Origin: Castellaniella hirudinis_A | GTDB lineage: Bacteria > Pseudomonadota > Gammaproteobacteria > Burkholderiales > Burkholderiaceae_B | Assembly: GCF_047468865.1 (NCBI RefSeq) | Contig: NZ_JBLGTV010000014.1 | Span: forward strand, 1 to 64,000 | Direction: 5' to 3' | Length of the DNA stretch: 64,000 bases | Shown here: positions 32,952 through 40,196 of the stretch, one piece after another | Position numbering within the stretch: the stretch's first letter is position 1 | How the letters are laid out: every line of letters starts with the position of its first letter | Position numbers and translations under genes: made by a program | The notes under the pieces: model-generated | What the model saw: the letters and a program-made list of their open reading frames with translations, nothing else | Database searches by the model: none | What the model was told of the DNA's origin: nothing

Positions 32952-33110
32952 CTAGCGGTGACGTTTGCCGGGATTTTTCTTGTGATGGATATTCGGGCCA
33001 CGCTCTTTACTCACATGTTTGCTGCTTCGAGTGGTAAGGGTCACGCCTTTTGGGAGAACGGGACGGGGAGTGCGCTTACGGTCGGCTTCAGTAACGATCT
33101 TATTGCCCAT
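32952..33110 (-). CDS. small basic protein (doubtful)
   Basis: The 52-residue very basic ORF (TEADRKRTPRPVLPKGVTLT; PNIHHKKNPGKRHR) has AGGAAG seven bases before its ATG. It is on the opposite strand to its neighbours. It could be a small nucleic-acid-binding protein or a chance ORF. Confidence 0.35.
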   Translation of the reverse strand: MGNKIVTEADRKRTPRPVLPKGVTLTTRSSKHVSKERGPNIHHKKNPGKRHR

Positions 33111-33164
33111 GGAAATCTTCCTCAAGTTTAGGTAAATCCTGTCATTGTCACACATTTGCACTCA

Positions 33165-33640
33165 AACGCCAGCCTGTAGGCGCACAGGCCCGACCCCACG
33201 GTGAGCGGGGCATCCCGGATGCAAGGCCAGGGCCATCACATAGGCGGCGGCGTGGAGAATCGGAGACACGCAAAGACAGAGCGGGGCTGTCAGAAATAAA
33301 GCCCGCTGAGGAAGGAGGGCATCCGATCCGCCACTGGAAGTACCGAAAGGTGAACAAGCGGGAATGCATCGCCGGGGTAACGTCCGGCCCGCCTATGTGA
33401 TGGCTTGAAGAACTCGGGTAATCAGCCCCGGCCCTGGCGAGGGCGTGAAGCGATAGGCCGCAAACCGAATGTCGCAATCGTACGCAGCCATCAAATCGAA
33501 GCGGATGCCGTCGCGCCCCGTCCTAGGCGGGAGGATCTACGCCACCGGCGCGGACGCAGCTTCGCGGTAGCGACGATATAAGCCAGGAGCGCAGCTTGAC
33601 GGCTGCAATCCGACCCGTCTGGCCCCGGACGTACAAACGG
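33165..33640 (+). ncRNA. candidate large structured RNA B, upstream of tRNA-Tyr
   Basis: No credible ORF fills this stretch. A perfect 16-bp long-range helix pairs 33232-33247 (GCCATCACATAGGCGG) with 33389-33404 (CCGCCTATGTGATGGC). It encloses local stems GCGTG/CACGC, GACAG/CTGTC, GCGGGGCT/AGCCCGC, ACC-GAAA-GGT and GCCGG/CCGGC. A 6-bp stem GCCTGT/ACAGGC lies before it. The GNRA loop fixes plus-strand orientation. It ends a few bases before the tRNA and may be processed from the same transcript. Confidence 0.6.
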
Positions 33641-33648
33641 GCACAAAC

Positions 33649-33735
33649 GGGCGCCGAGCGGCATTGGCGACTGCAGCAGACTGTAAATCTGTATCCCCAA
33701 GGGGAAACCCGGTTCGATTCCGGGGGCGCCCACCA
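33649..33735 (+). tRNA. tRNA-Tyr (anticodon GUA), type II
   Basis: The acceptor strands GGGCGCC and GGCGCCC pair and are followed by discriminator A and an encoded CCA. The anticodon stem GCAGA/TCTGT carries loop CTGTAAA, so the anticodon is GTA (33683-33685). A long variable arm (CCCC-AA-GGGG) and a T arm (CCCGG-TTCGATT-CCGGG) complete a type II tRNA, as expected for Tyr. It is phage-borne, far from the integrase, so it is not the attachment site. Confidence 0.95.
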
Positions 33736-33767
33736 ATTTCAGTGCCAGCAAAGCTGGGATGGAGCAT

Positions 33768-33795
33768 CGTGGGATGATGCAACCAGCATCCCACG
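33768..33795 (+). promoter_or_regulatory. stable hairpin between tRNA and next gene
   Basis: CGTGGGATG and CATCCCACG form a perfect 9-bp stem with a 10-base loop. It has no T run and ends 13 bases before the next ATG, just upstream of its GGAGC ribosome site. It may be an RNA processing or protection element. Confidence 0.5.
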
Positions 33796-33808
33796 CCAAA
33801 GGAGCATC

Positions 33809-34087
33809 ATGGACGAACAATTTCCGCGCCAGACGTGGCGCTTGCTGCCGAGTTACCGGCTCAAGGAAGTCACGCTTGTGGCTGTCACCAACGACTACTA
33901 CGGCACCCACTACAAAACAGCGGAGGCGACTTATATCTCTGCGGCCGACGTTTGGCCGACGCGAGAAGAAGCCATCGCTGCGGGGCATCGGTGCCTGGAC
34001 GAACAACAGAAGGCGCTCGAAAAGCGGGCCGACGTCATCAACAAGCGCCGCGCCGAGCTGGACAAGGCCGCCAAGCAGCGCACCTGA
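33809..34087 (+). CDS. hypothetical phage protein
   Basis: The 92-residue protein starts after GGAGCATC. It has a beta-rich first half (YRLKEVTLVAVTNDYYGTHY) and a helical Lys/Glu-rich second half (LDEQQKALEKRADVINKRRA). No function is known. Confidence 0.65.
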   Translation: MDEQFPRQTWRLLPSYRLKEVTLVAVTNDYYGTHYKTAEATYISAADVWPTREEAIAAGHRCLDEQQKALEKRADVINKRRAELDKAAKQRT

Positions 34088-34089
34088 TC

Positions 34090-34555
34090 AAGCCGAGCAT
34101 CCAAACGCTACCGCTGCCAGGGCGGCCCCGTAAGGGATAACCTGGACGCCCCAGCGGACGGTGGGCGGTGCAGCAAACATCCGCATCCAGAGCGCCCCGC
34201 GTACTCTGTCTGATCTGATCCTCTAAGCCCGTCGGGTCGGGCAGGTACGCGAAAAGCGGCGCGAGAGCGCAGGACAGCCCGGACAAGATGCGCCTCCAAG
34301 TCCTCTATGGGCGTGATCTGGACGCTTGATCCCACGACACGGGATCACCCACATCAGGCCGTTCTGGCCCGGTCAGGCACTTGCCCGCCTGCCGAATTCC
34401 TTAACTTGTCGCGTTCGTGGTTGAACAGAACCGGGGGCTTATACCGGGCGGCCAGTGCGGCCTGATGTGGGGCAACTGTGAGCCTGAAAAGGCCGCGAAT
34501 CCTAGGGTAGCGGAGCCGTCTTAGCCGGTTCGCCCCACAACTATCTCAGGAGACT
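34090..34555 (+). ncRNA. candidate large structured RNA C
   Basis: No credible ORF fills the 472 bases between 34087 and 34560. A perfect 14-bp helix pairs 34348-34361 (CCCACATCAGGCCG) with 34458-34471 (CGGCCTGATGTGGG). A 7-bp hairpin (TGATCCC/GGGATCA, 34327-34347) abuts it. Inside lie CTGGCC/GGCCAG and CAGGC/GCCTG. GNRA-capped stems include GCGC-GAGA-GCGC (34259-34270), CCC-GTAA-GGG and GCCT-GAAA-AGGC. The loops point to the plus strand. The long helix resembles that of RNA B (CACAT, optional C, AGGC core), so B and C may be related. Confidence 0.6.
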
Positions 34556-34559
34556 GATC

Positions 34560-34772
34560 ATGCAAACAATCCAAAATCCGCGCCTGTACGTCAAGCGCAA
34601 AGCCAGCGCCGAGGGCCGCGCACCACGCACGATGGATGAAGCGTTTCCGCAGTACCCGGGCCCCGACTATCGAGAGCCGTCGCTGATGGAAAAAATCGGG
34701 GACTGCGTGGTTGTCGCTGCTGCTGCTGCGGCATTCGGCTTGGCGGCCTACTACGGCCCAGCGATTCTGTGA
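34560..34772 (+). CDS. small membrane-anchored protein
   Basis: The 70-residue protein has a basic N-terminus and one C-terminal membrane helix (CVVVAAAAAAFGLAAYYGPA). It follows RNA candidate C directly, with CAGGAGACTGATC before the ATG. No function is known. Confidence 0.6.
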   Translation: MQTIQNPRLYVKRKASAEGRAPRTMDEAFPQYPGPDYREPSLMEKIGDCVVVAAAAAAFGLAAYYGPAIL

Positions 34773-34780
34773 AGCCTTTG

Positions 34781-35068
34781 ATGAACACCAACACAACCCC
34801 CGGCCCCTGGAGCTTGGACGCCAGCACCGGCCCCATTCGGGTCATCGCCAAGGGCGTCGTGATCTGCGATGTGGCCCCGCACCGTGGCGGCGTGGGGATG
34901 GCCAACGGCAGGCAGATTGCGGCATCCCCAGCCATGCTGGATGCCCTGCTGGCCGCCCTGTCGTTTGTCGAAGATGCGGAACAAGACCCGGGCTACCGAC
35001 CCGGTTACGCCGCATCCATAGCCAGGGAAATTCGAGCGGCCATCAAATCAGCTACGGAGGAGCCGTGA
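34781..35068 (+). CDS. hypothetical phage protein with TPGPW motif
   Basis: The 95-residue protein starts MNTNTTPGPWSLDASTGPIR, an opening common to small accessory phage proteins, followed by ASPAMLDALLAALSFVEDAE, the usual helical end of that group. A GTG start at 34769 is the alternative. The function is not known. Confidence 0.7.
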   Translation: MNTNTTPGPWSLDASTGPIRVIAKGVVICDVAPHRGGVGMANGRQIAASPAMLDALLAALSFVEDAEQDPGYRPGYAASIAREIRAAIKSATEEP

Positions 35069-35373
35069 TTCTGAACACGCACATCCAGGGCATCCCGTGC
35101 CAAGTGTCGGTGACGCACTACACGCCAGCCGACCCTGGGCGGATCACAGGCCCAGTTGATCGTTGTTACCCGCCGGAACCCGCTGAAGTCGAATTTGATG
35201 TGTTGGATCGGCGCGGCCGACCTGCACCCTGGCTGGAACGCAAGATGGGCGATGCCGACGCGAGGGCCGTCGAGCAAGAAATCATCGCCGCGCACGAATC
35301 CGCAGCGGCTGAAGCGAAAGCTGAGGCTCGGATCGAGGCGCTGGAATTTAAGGAATGGGGAGCATACGCATGA
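35065..35373 (+). CDS. hypothetical phage protein
   Basis: The 102-residue protein uses a GTG start with GGAGGAGCC upstream, overlapping the previous stop (GTGA). A beta-rich N-terminal half (IQGIPCQVSVTHYTPADPGR; EPAEVEFDVLDRRGRPAPWL) is followed by an Ala/Glu-rich helix. Genes of this type often precede phage recombination genes. The function is not known. Confidence 0.65.
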   Translation: MILNTHIQGIPCQVSVTHYTPADPGRITGPVDRCYPPEPAEVEFDVLDRRGRPAPWLERKMGDADARAVEQEIIAAHESAAAEAKAEARIEALEFKEWGAYA

Positions 35374-36407
35374 CAGACCATCAAAACGCCTTGGCAGTCA
35401 GCCAGGGATTCAGTGAAAGCACCACAACCATTGCCTCGGTGGAGACAGCATCAACAGCCATAGCCGCACAATCCAAGGCCATGGTGGAGTCGCGCTACAT
35501 CATGGCGATGCGCAACCCACGCAATTGGGACCAGGTGCGTTCCGATCTGATAAAGGAGTGCAAGCGCCCGAGCTTCGCGCACAACAAGAGCGCCTATTAC
35601 ATCAAGCCTATCGGCAATGGTGTAGAGGGCCTGGGCATTCGCTTTGTCGAGGTCGCCCTACGCTGCATGAAAAACGTGCTGGTCGAAACCACCATGATTT
35701 TTGAAGACAGCATGAAAGAGGTGCACCGCGTGTCCGTCACGGACCTGGAAGCCAATATCACCTACCCGCTGGATGTGCGCGTCTCCAAGACCGTCGAGAG
35801 GTCCAAGCCCAACAGTGACGGCTCCTACATCAGCGTCCGCAAGAATAGCTGGAACAAGGACGTATACACCGTCGAGGGCACCGACGACGACATTCTGAAC
35901 AAGCGCGGCGCCCTCATTTCCAAGGCCATTCGCACCATTGGCCTGCGGATCATTCCGGGCGATTTATGCGACGAGGCTGAGGAAATCATCAAGCACATCC
36001 GCCTGGACAAGGCTGCTCAAGACCCTGATGCCGAACGCAAGAAAATCGTAGACGCCTTCGCGGAAATCAACGTCACAGCAACCGACCTGACCGGCTATCT
36101 CGGGCATGACATCGGCAAATGCTCCCCGGCGCAACTGGTCACCCTACGCGGCATCTACGGGGCCATCCGGGATGGCGAAGCCACATGGCAGACCGTCATG
36201 CAGAACCATGCCGACGAATCGTCCGGCAAGGCGGCGCCCGAGCCTCTTTCCGATGAGGCATTTGCCAAAAAATCACCCGGATGGAAGGCGATGATCGAGT
36301 CGGGCAAAAAGACGGTCAATGACCTGATCGCCACCATCCAAACCAAAGACATCCTCACGGAAGATCAGAAGGTTGAGATCGCTTCGTGGGCAAGGGAGAA
36401 CGCATAA
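35370..36407 (+). CDS. phage recombination-module protein (single-strand annealing candidate)
   Basis: The 345-residue protein (RYIMAMRNPRNWDQVRSDLI, then NKSAYYIKPIGNGVEGLGIR) lies directly before the YqaJ exonuclease and shares a TAATG junction with it. In phage recombination operons this is the place of the annealing protein partner of the exonuclease. I do not see RecT, Erf or Rad52 signature motifs, so the role is inferred from position. Confidence 0.65.
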   Translation: MTDHQNALAVSQGFSESTTTIASVETASTAIAAQSKAMVESRYIMAMRNPRNWDQVRSDLIKECKRPSFAHNKSAYYIKPIGNGVEGLGIRFVEVALRCMKNVLVETTMIFEDSMKEVHRVSVTDLEANITYPLDVRVSKTVERSKPNSDGSYISVRKNSWNKDVYTVEGTDDDILNKRGALISKAIRTIGLRIIPGDLCDEAEEIIKHIRLDKAAQDPDAERKKIVDAFAEINVTATDLTGYLGHDIGKCSPAQLVTLRGIYGAIRDGEATWQTVMQNHADESSGKAAPEPLSDEAFAKKSPGWKAMIESGKKTVNDLIATIQTKDILTEDQKVEIASWARENA

Positions 36408-38086
36408 TGCAGACCATCGACCTGCAGCAGGGATCGCCCGCCTGGCTGGCCTTTCGCGCCGAACACTTCACGGCCAGCGACGCCCCGGCCATGATGGGCG
36501 AATCGCCCTACAAGACCCGCAGCCAATTACTGCACGAAAAGGCCACCGGAATCAGCCCGGAGGTGGATGCAGCTACCCAGCGCCGCTTTGACGACGGCCA
36601 CCGCATCGAGGCCCTGGCCCGCCCGCTGGCCGAGGACTTCATCGGCGACGATCTGTACCCGGTCGTGGGCGCGAACGGCAAATACGCCGCCAGTTTCGAC
36701 GGCCTGACGATGCTGGGCAACATCAACTGGGAGTGCAAGACACTGAATGCGACGCTGCGAGAAGCCATGCGGCCCGACTGCACCGGCACCGACCTGCCGC
36801 TTGTCTACCAGATCCAGATGGAGCATCAGGCGATGGTGTCTGAGTGCGACCGGGCGCTGTTCACCGCCGCGCAGTTTGATGCCGCCGGAAACCCGGTAGA
36901 TGTACGCCACTGCTGGTACACGCCGAATCCGGATCTTCGCGCCCGAATCGTGGCTGGCTGGGAGCAGTTTGACGAGGATCTAGCCAGCTACGTCCCGGAG
37001 CCAGCCGCAGAGCCGGTCACGGCCCAGGCCCAGGAAGCCCTGCCAGCCGTCTTCGCCCAGGTATCGGGCAGCCTGTCTATCACATCAAACCTGGATTTGT
37101 TCGGCGAGGCATTACGAGCCTTCGTGGGGCGCATCCCCAAAAATCCTGAGACCGATCAGGAATTCGCCGACACGGAAGCCGCATGCAAGCGCCTGAAGGA
37201 AGCCGAGGACGCCCTGGCGGCGGCCGAAACCCAGGCCCTAGCCAGCCTCGATGATGTCGCCGCCATGCAGCGCACCGTCGCCACCCTGAAAGAACTCGCC
37301 CGTCAGACGCGACTGGCAAGCGAAAAGCTGGTCAAGGCCCGCAAGGAGGCCATTCGCACCGAAATAGTCACGACAGCCCGCCAGCAGTTCAGTGCTTTCC
37401 TGGCCGGCCTGCAGGGTGAAATCCGGGTGCGCCTAAATACCGGCATGCCGGACTTCGCCAGCGCCATCAAGGGCCTGAAAACGCTATCCAGCATCAAGGA
37501 TGCCGTCGGTACGGCCCTGGCCAATGCCAAGATTGAAGCCAACGAGTACGCGGCTGACATCCGGGCCAAGCTGGCGAAATTTGATGAGCTGGTGCCCCCC
37601 GAATATCAGGGCCTATTCCGCGACCTGGATGATCTGATGACGATGGCACCGAATCATTTTGAGGCGGCGGTCGTGGCGCGTGTCGAGCAGCAGAAAAAGG
37701 CCGATGACGAGCGCCGCCAGCAGATCGAGGACGCGGCCAAGGCGAAGGCGGCGGCAGTAACGCCGCCGCCCGCAGCCCCAGTACCTGCCGCGCAACCAAC
37801 GCCGCTACATGGGGCGCACGGCGCTGTTGCCTACACAGCCCAGGGCCAACCCGCAAGCGCGGCAGCACCGGCGATTCCCGCCGACGATCCAGCCGCGCTG
37901 CGCCTGGGCCAGATCAATGAGCGTCTTGCTCCCATCAGTCTATCGGCTGCAGGACTGGCCGATTTGGGCATCACGCACACAGCCACCGACAAGGCCGCCA
38001 AGTTGTACCGCGAGTCTGATTTTCAGCGGATTTGCGCGGCCCTGATCCTGCGCATCAGCGAGGCGCGGACGATGGAAACCGTCTGA
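36407..38086 (+). CDS. YqaJ-type viral exonuclease with long C-terminal extension
   Basis: The first 200 residues form a YqaJ/lambda-exonuclease domain: IDLQQGSPAWLAFRAEHFTA, SDAPAMMGESPYKTR, and the catalytic region SFDGLTMLGNINWECKTLNA with LVYQIQMEHQAMVSECDRAL. The remaining 350 residues are mostly long helices (coiled coil about residues 260-340), a Pro/Ala-rich linker and a small C-terminal helical domain, an unusually long tail for this family. It resects double-stranded ends for phage recombination. Confidence 0.85.
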   Translation: MQTIDLQQGSPAWLAFRAEHFTASDAPAMMGESPYKTRSQLLHEKATGISPEVDAATQRRFDDGHRIEALARPLAEDFIGDDLYPVVGANGKYAASFDGLTMLGNINWECKTLNATLREAMRPDCTGTDLPLVYQIQMEHQAMVSECDRALFTAAQFDAAGNPVDVRHCWYTPNPDLRARIVAGWEQFDEDLASYVPEPAAEPVTAQAQEALPAVFAQVSGSLSITSNLDLFGEALRAFVGRIPKNPETDQEFADTEAACKRLKEAEDALAAAETQALASLDDVAAMQRTVATLKELARQTRLASEKLVKARKEAIRTEIVTTARQQFSAFLAGLQGEIRVRLNTGMPDFASAIKGLKTLSSIKDAVGTALANAKIEANEYAADIRAKLAKFDELVPPEYQGLFRDLDDLMTMAPNHFEAAVVARVEQQKKADDERRQQIEDAAKAKAAAVTPPPAAPVPAAQPTPLHGAHGAVAYTAQGQPASAAAPAIPADDPAALRLGQINERLAPISLSAAGLADLGITHTATDKAAKLYRESDFQRICAALILRISEARTMETV

Positions 38087-38116
38087 CGGTCAGGGCGTCA
38101 GCATCACGGAGGCCGC

Positions 38117-38452
38117 ATGTCTCAAGCACTCGCCCAGCTAGTGACGCTGACGCTCAATCCCAAGATCGCCCGGCGCATCCGCAGGACGAAATTCAGGCCG
38201 CCCAAGCCGCCGCGCATCAAGCCGGCCCCGAAACCAAAGCACCCATTCCCCGGCAGGCCCAAGATGCCCGACGAGAAATGGGCGCAGATCAAGCGGCTTG
38301 CCGAAAACCCGAGCCTATCAAGCCGCCGGATCGCGGGGATTGTCGGGGTCGCATATTCGACGGACACGAAATACCGGCGTGAGAACGGCTTGAGAGGGCC
38401 TAGGTCGACGGGGGCGCGGCTGGCGCAGGTGGTGTCGCTGAGGATTCTTTAG
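38117..38452 (+). CDS. small basic DNA-binding-like protein
   Basis: The 111-residue protein is highly basic with a Pro/Lys-rich N-terminal half (RRTKFRPPKPPRIKPAPKPK) and a helix-turn-helix-like end (ENPSLSSRRIAGIVGVAYST). A CGGAGG ribosome site precedes it. It could be a regulator or a DNA-organising protein. Confidence 0.65.
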   Translation: MSQALAQLVTLTLNPKIARRIRRTKFRPPKPPRIKPAPKPKHPFPGRPKMPDEKWAQIKRLAENPSLSSRRIAGIVGVAYSTDTKYRRENGLRGPRSTGARLAQVVSLRIL

Positions 38453-38466
38453 CCGATCGCCACACT

Positions 38467-39072
38467 TTAAGAGGACCGCATGATGAATTCACTTGCGTCT
38501 CCCATTTTTTTAATAGAGCCGCGAAGCCTTTTTTCGGCACACTTTAAGTCTTGATTGAACGCAGATATTGCCTTAATGGTTCTTATGTTTTCGCTATAAA
38601 TCTTTAGGTTTCTTGCGGAAACCAAAGCCTTTAGCGCCAAGTCGGCAGCCTCTGCGTTGATTAGTCTTATATCGTCCATCCTAATGCTCTCCAGACTATT
38701 GATAAGAAGGACAACGACATCAGCCTTCTCGCGCCATTCAGCCGGGGACAAATTTTCATTGGGCGACTTTTTAATCTGCAAATCCCACATCTGAGTAGTT
38801 ACATCTAGCATTATCGCTTTGGCATAAGCGCCGTGCAAAACGGCATTGGCCTTCCGCTCATCTAGCACCTCTTGACGCCTATCGGCCTCTGCTCTCGATT
38901 GAATAGTCGAAATCCAGATAGCCCCAATAATCGCGCCAATAGACCCAAAAGCCTGAACCCAAGACGCCCACTCGGTCGTATTCGTCGGGAACTGCCAGAT
39001 GAACACTCCCAGAAGCACCAAGCCCGCAATGATGCTTAGAACGACCCAACAGGGCAATTGATTCTTTTCCAT
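38467..39072 (-). CDS. membrane protein, moron-like, opposite strand
   Basis: The 201-residue protein has two N-terminal membrane spans (LPCWVVLSIIAGLVLLGVFI and WVQAFGSIGAIIGAIWISTI) and a long cytoplasmic helical part. It lies on the minus strand amid plus-strand genes, is clearly A+T-rich, and has a strong AGGAGG ribosome site before ATG 39072. Its position between the recombination module and the DGR suggests an acquired cargo gene, for example an exclusion or defence protein; the family is not recognised. Confidence 0.75.
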   Translation of the reverse strand: MEKNQLPCWVVLSIIAGLVLLGVFIWQFPTNTTEWASWVQAFGSIGAIIGAIWISTIQSRAEADRRQEVLDERKANAVLHGAYAKAIMLDVTTQMWDLQIKKSPNENLSPAEWREKADVVVLLINSLESIRMDDIRLINAEAADLALKALVSARNLKIYSENIRTIKAISAFNQDLKCAEKRLRGSIKKMGDASEFIMRSS

Positions 39073-39129
39073 ACGGTCCACCTCCTTTGTTTGGCGAAAT
39101 CATACCCTCCCTACCTCTAGGAACCCACC

Positions 39130-39696
39130 ATGACCACCATCCAGTACGACCTGGGCGGCGGGGCCACTATTGCCCTGCCCGCCGACATTGCCGTCAAGCA
39201 GCTGATCGAACAGCTGCAGCGAGACGCCCGCCAGGCCACTACTCAACCCCGCCCCCAGATCGGCGAATACCTCTCCGGCCAAGGCGGCATCTATGTCGGC
39301 GACATCCGGGGTAATGACGGCGTGACGTACGGCCTGATCACCCCCAAGGACGAAGACATTGGCCGCGCCAAATGGGGCGCAGAGGGCGAACTCGATCTGT
39401 CCGACTGGGACGGTCTGAGCAACACCAACATCCTGCGTGCCGATTGTCCCGCCGCCAAGCTGGCCAGCGACTACGAGGCCGATGGCCACGTGGACTTCTA
39501 CCTGCCGGCGCACCGCGAAATGCTGATCGCTATGGCCAATGTGCCGCACCTGTTCGGCAAGGATTCCTGGTACTGGAGCTCGACGCCCTACGGCTCCTAC
39601 AACGCCTGGGCCGTGGACTTCGAGATCGGCGACGTGCTCACGGACGGCCGCTACAACGAGTTCCGCGTCCTCCCTTTCCGCAGATTTACCCATTAA
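39130..39696 (+). CDS. DGR target protein 1 (DUF1566/C-lectin-like, variable repeat at C-terminus)
   Basis: The 188-residue protein has an N-terminal segment of about 50 residues and a C-terminal DUF1566-like domain of the C-type-lectin fold class used by DGR targets (HLFGKDSWYWSSTPYGSYNA and EFRVLPFRRFTH). The last 33 codons before the tail are the variable repeat (39584-39682). Compared with the template it differs at nine adenine positions and one non-adenine. It is paralogous to target 2. There is no signal peptide. The ligand is unknown; the phage-displayed binding role is by analogy with BPP-1 Mtd. Confidence 0.9.
   Translation: MTTIQYDLGGGATIALPADIAVKQLIEQLQRDARQATTQPRPQIGEYLSGQGGIYVGDIRGNDGVTYGLITPKDEDIGRAKWGAEGELDLSDWDGLSNTNILRADCPAAKLASDYEADGHVDFYLPAHREMLIAMANVPHLFGKDSWYWSSTPYGSYNAWAVDFEIGDVLTDGRYNEFRVLPFRRFTH
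39584..39682 (+). repeat. variable repeat VR1
   Basis: The 99-bp repeat matches the template at 40724-40822. Nine of ten differences are at template adenines in AAC codons (to TAC, ATC, GAC, CTC, GAC, GGC, TAC). The tenth is G to T at 39671, in the GC-rich 3' part (initiation of mutagenic homing-like region). Confidence 0.95.
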
Positions 39697-39713
39697 TCCA
39701 TTTATCCATTTTT

Positions 39714-39728
39714 CCGGGCGCAGCCCGG
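39714..39728. promoter_or_regulatory. hairpin downstream of VR1
   Basis: CCGGGC-GCA-GCCCGG forms a perfect 6-bp stem with a 3-base loop, starting 31 bases after VR1. A matching hairpin follows VR2 at nearly the same distance. Hairpins or cruciforms of this kind aid target recognition in known DGRs. Confidence 0.7.
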
Positions 39729-39741
39729 CAGGAGCCACACT

Positions 39742-40167
39742 ATGAACAACACCGCTACCGCAGTCACCATCCCGGCCATCGGCCAGCCCTGGCCCGAACA
39801 GGGCGGCGTCTACATCGGCGCGCGCCTGATTGACGGCCAAATCCATCACGTCGTCATCCCGGGCGGCACCGAATACGACATCAAGGCCAGTCACGACAAC
39901 GCGGCCGAGCGCATCGCCGCCAAGGGTGAGATCAACGGGTTCAGCGACTGGCGCCACGGCAGCCAAGAAGACGCGATGCTGGCTTATATCAACGCCCCCA
40001 ATCTCTTCCACCGGGAGGGCCTGGAATCCATTCAGATCACCAGTACGCCCTACGGCTCCAACTACGCCTGGGCCGTGGACTTCGAGAACGGCACCGTGGA
40101 CACGTACACCCGCACCAACGAGTTCCGCGTCCGCCCTTTCCGCAGCATCATCGCTTCATCTCTTTAA
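39742..40167 (+). CDS. DGR target protein 2 (DUF1566/C-lectin-like, variable repeat at C-terminus)
   Basis: The 141-residue protein is a paralogue of target 1: GGVYIGARLIDGQIHHVVIP parallels GGIYVGDIRGNDGVTYGLIT. It ends in the variable repeat (ITSTPYGSNYAWAVDFENGT then NEFRVRPFRSIIASSL). Relative to the template it has six changes, all at adenines. It has its own ribosome site (GGAGCCACACT) and is followed after 29 bases by avd. Its N-terminal extension is shorter than in target 1, so the two may be displayed differently. Confidence 0.9.
   Translation: MNNTATAVTIPAIGQPWPEQGGVYIGARLIDGQIHHVVIPGGTEYDIKASHDNAAERIAAKGEINGFSDWRHGSQEDAMLAYINAPNLFHREGLESIQITSTPYGSNYAWAVDFENGTVDTYTRTNEFRVRPFRSIIASSL
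40046..40144 (+). repeat. variable repeat VR2
   Basis: The 99-bp repeat differs from the template at six positions, all adenines in AAC codons (to TAC, ACC, GAC, TAC, ACC, ACC). The 3' GC-rich part is identical to the template. Confidence 0.95.
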
Positions 40168-40174
40168 TCCTTTT

Positions 40175-40189
40175 GCGGGCGTAGCCCGT
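40175..40189. promoter_or_regulatory. hairpin downstream of VR2
   Basis: GCGGGC-GTA-GCCCGT forms a 6-bp stem (one G-T pair) with a 3-base loop, starting 31 bases after VR2. It mirrors the VR1 hairpin. Confidence 0.7.
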
Positions 40190-40196
40190 CCACGAT

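Noticed and set aside
33649..33735. tRNA-Tyr as the phage attachment site
   Set aside because: It lies 17 kb inside the prophage on the integrase side, between phage genes.
34038..34286. Short minus-strand ORFs over structured region C
   Set aside because: They lack ribosome sites and family motifs and lie over stems that pair on the plus strand.
39100..40011. 303-codon minus-strand ORF across the DGR targets
   Set aside because: It is a shadow frame; the plus-strand targets have ribosome sites, family motifs and variable repeats.
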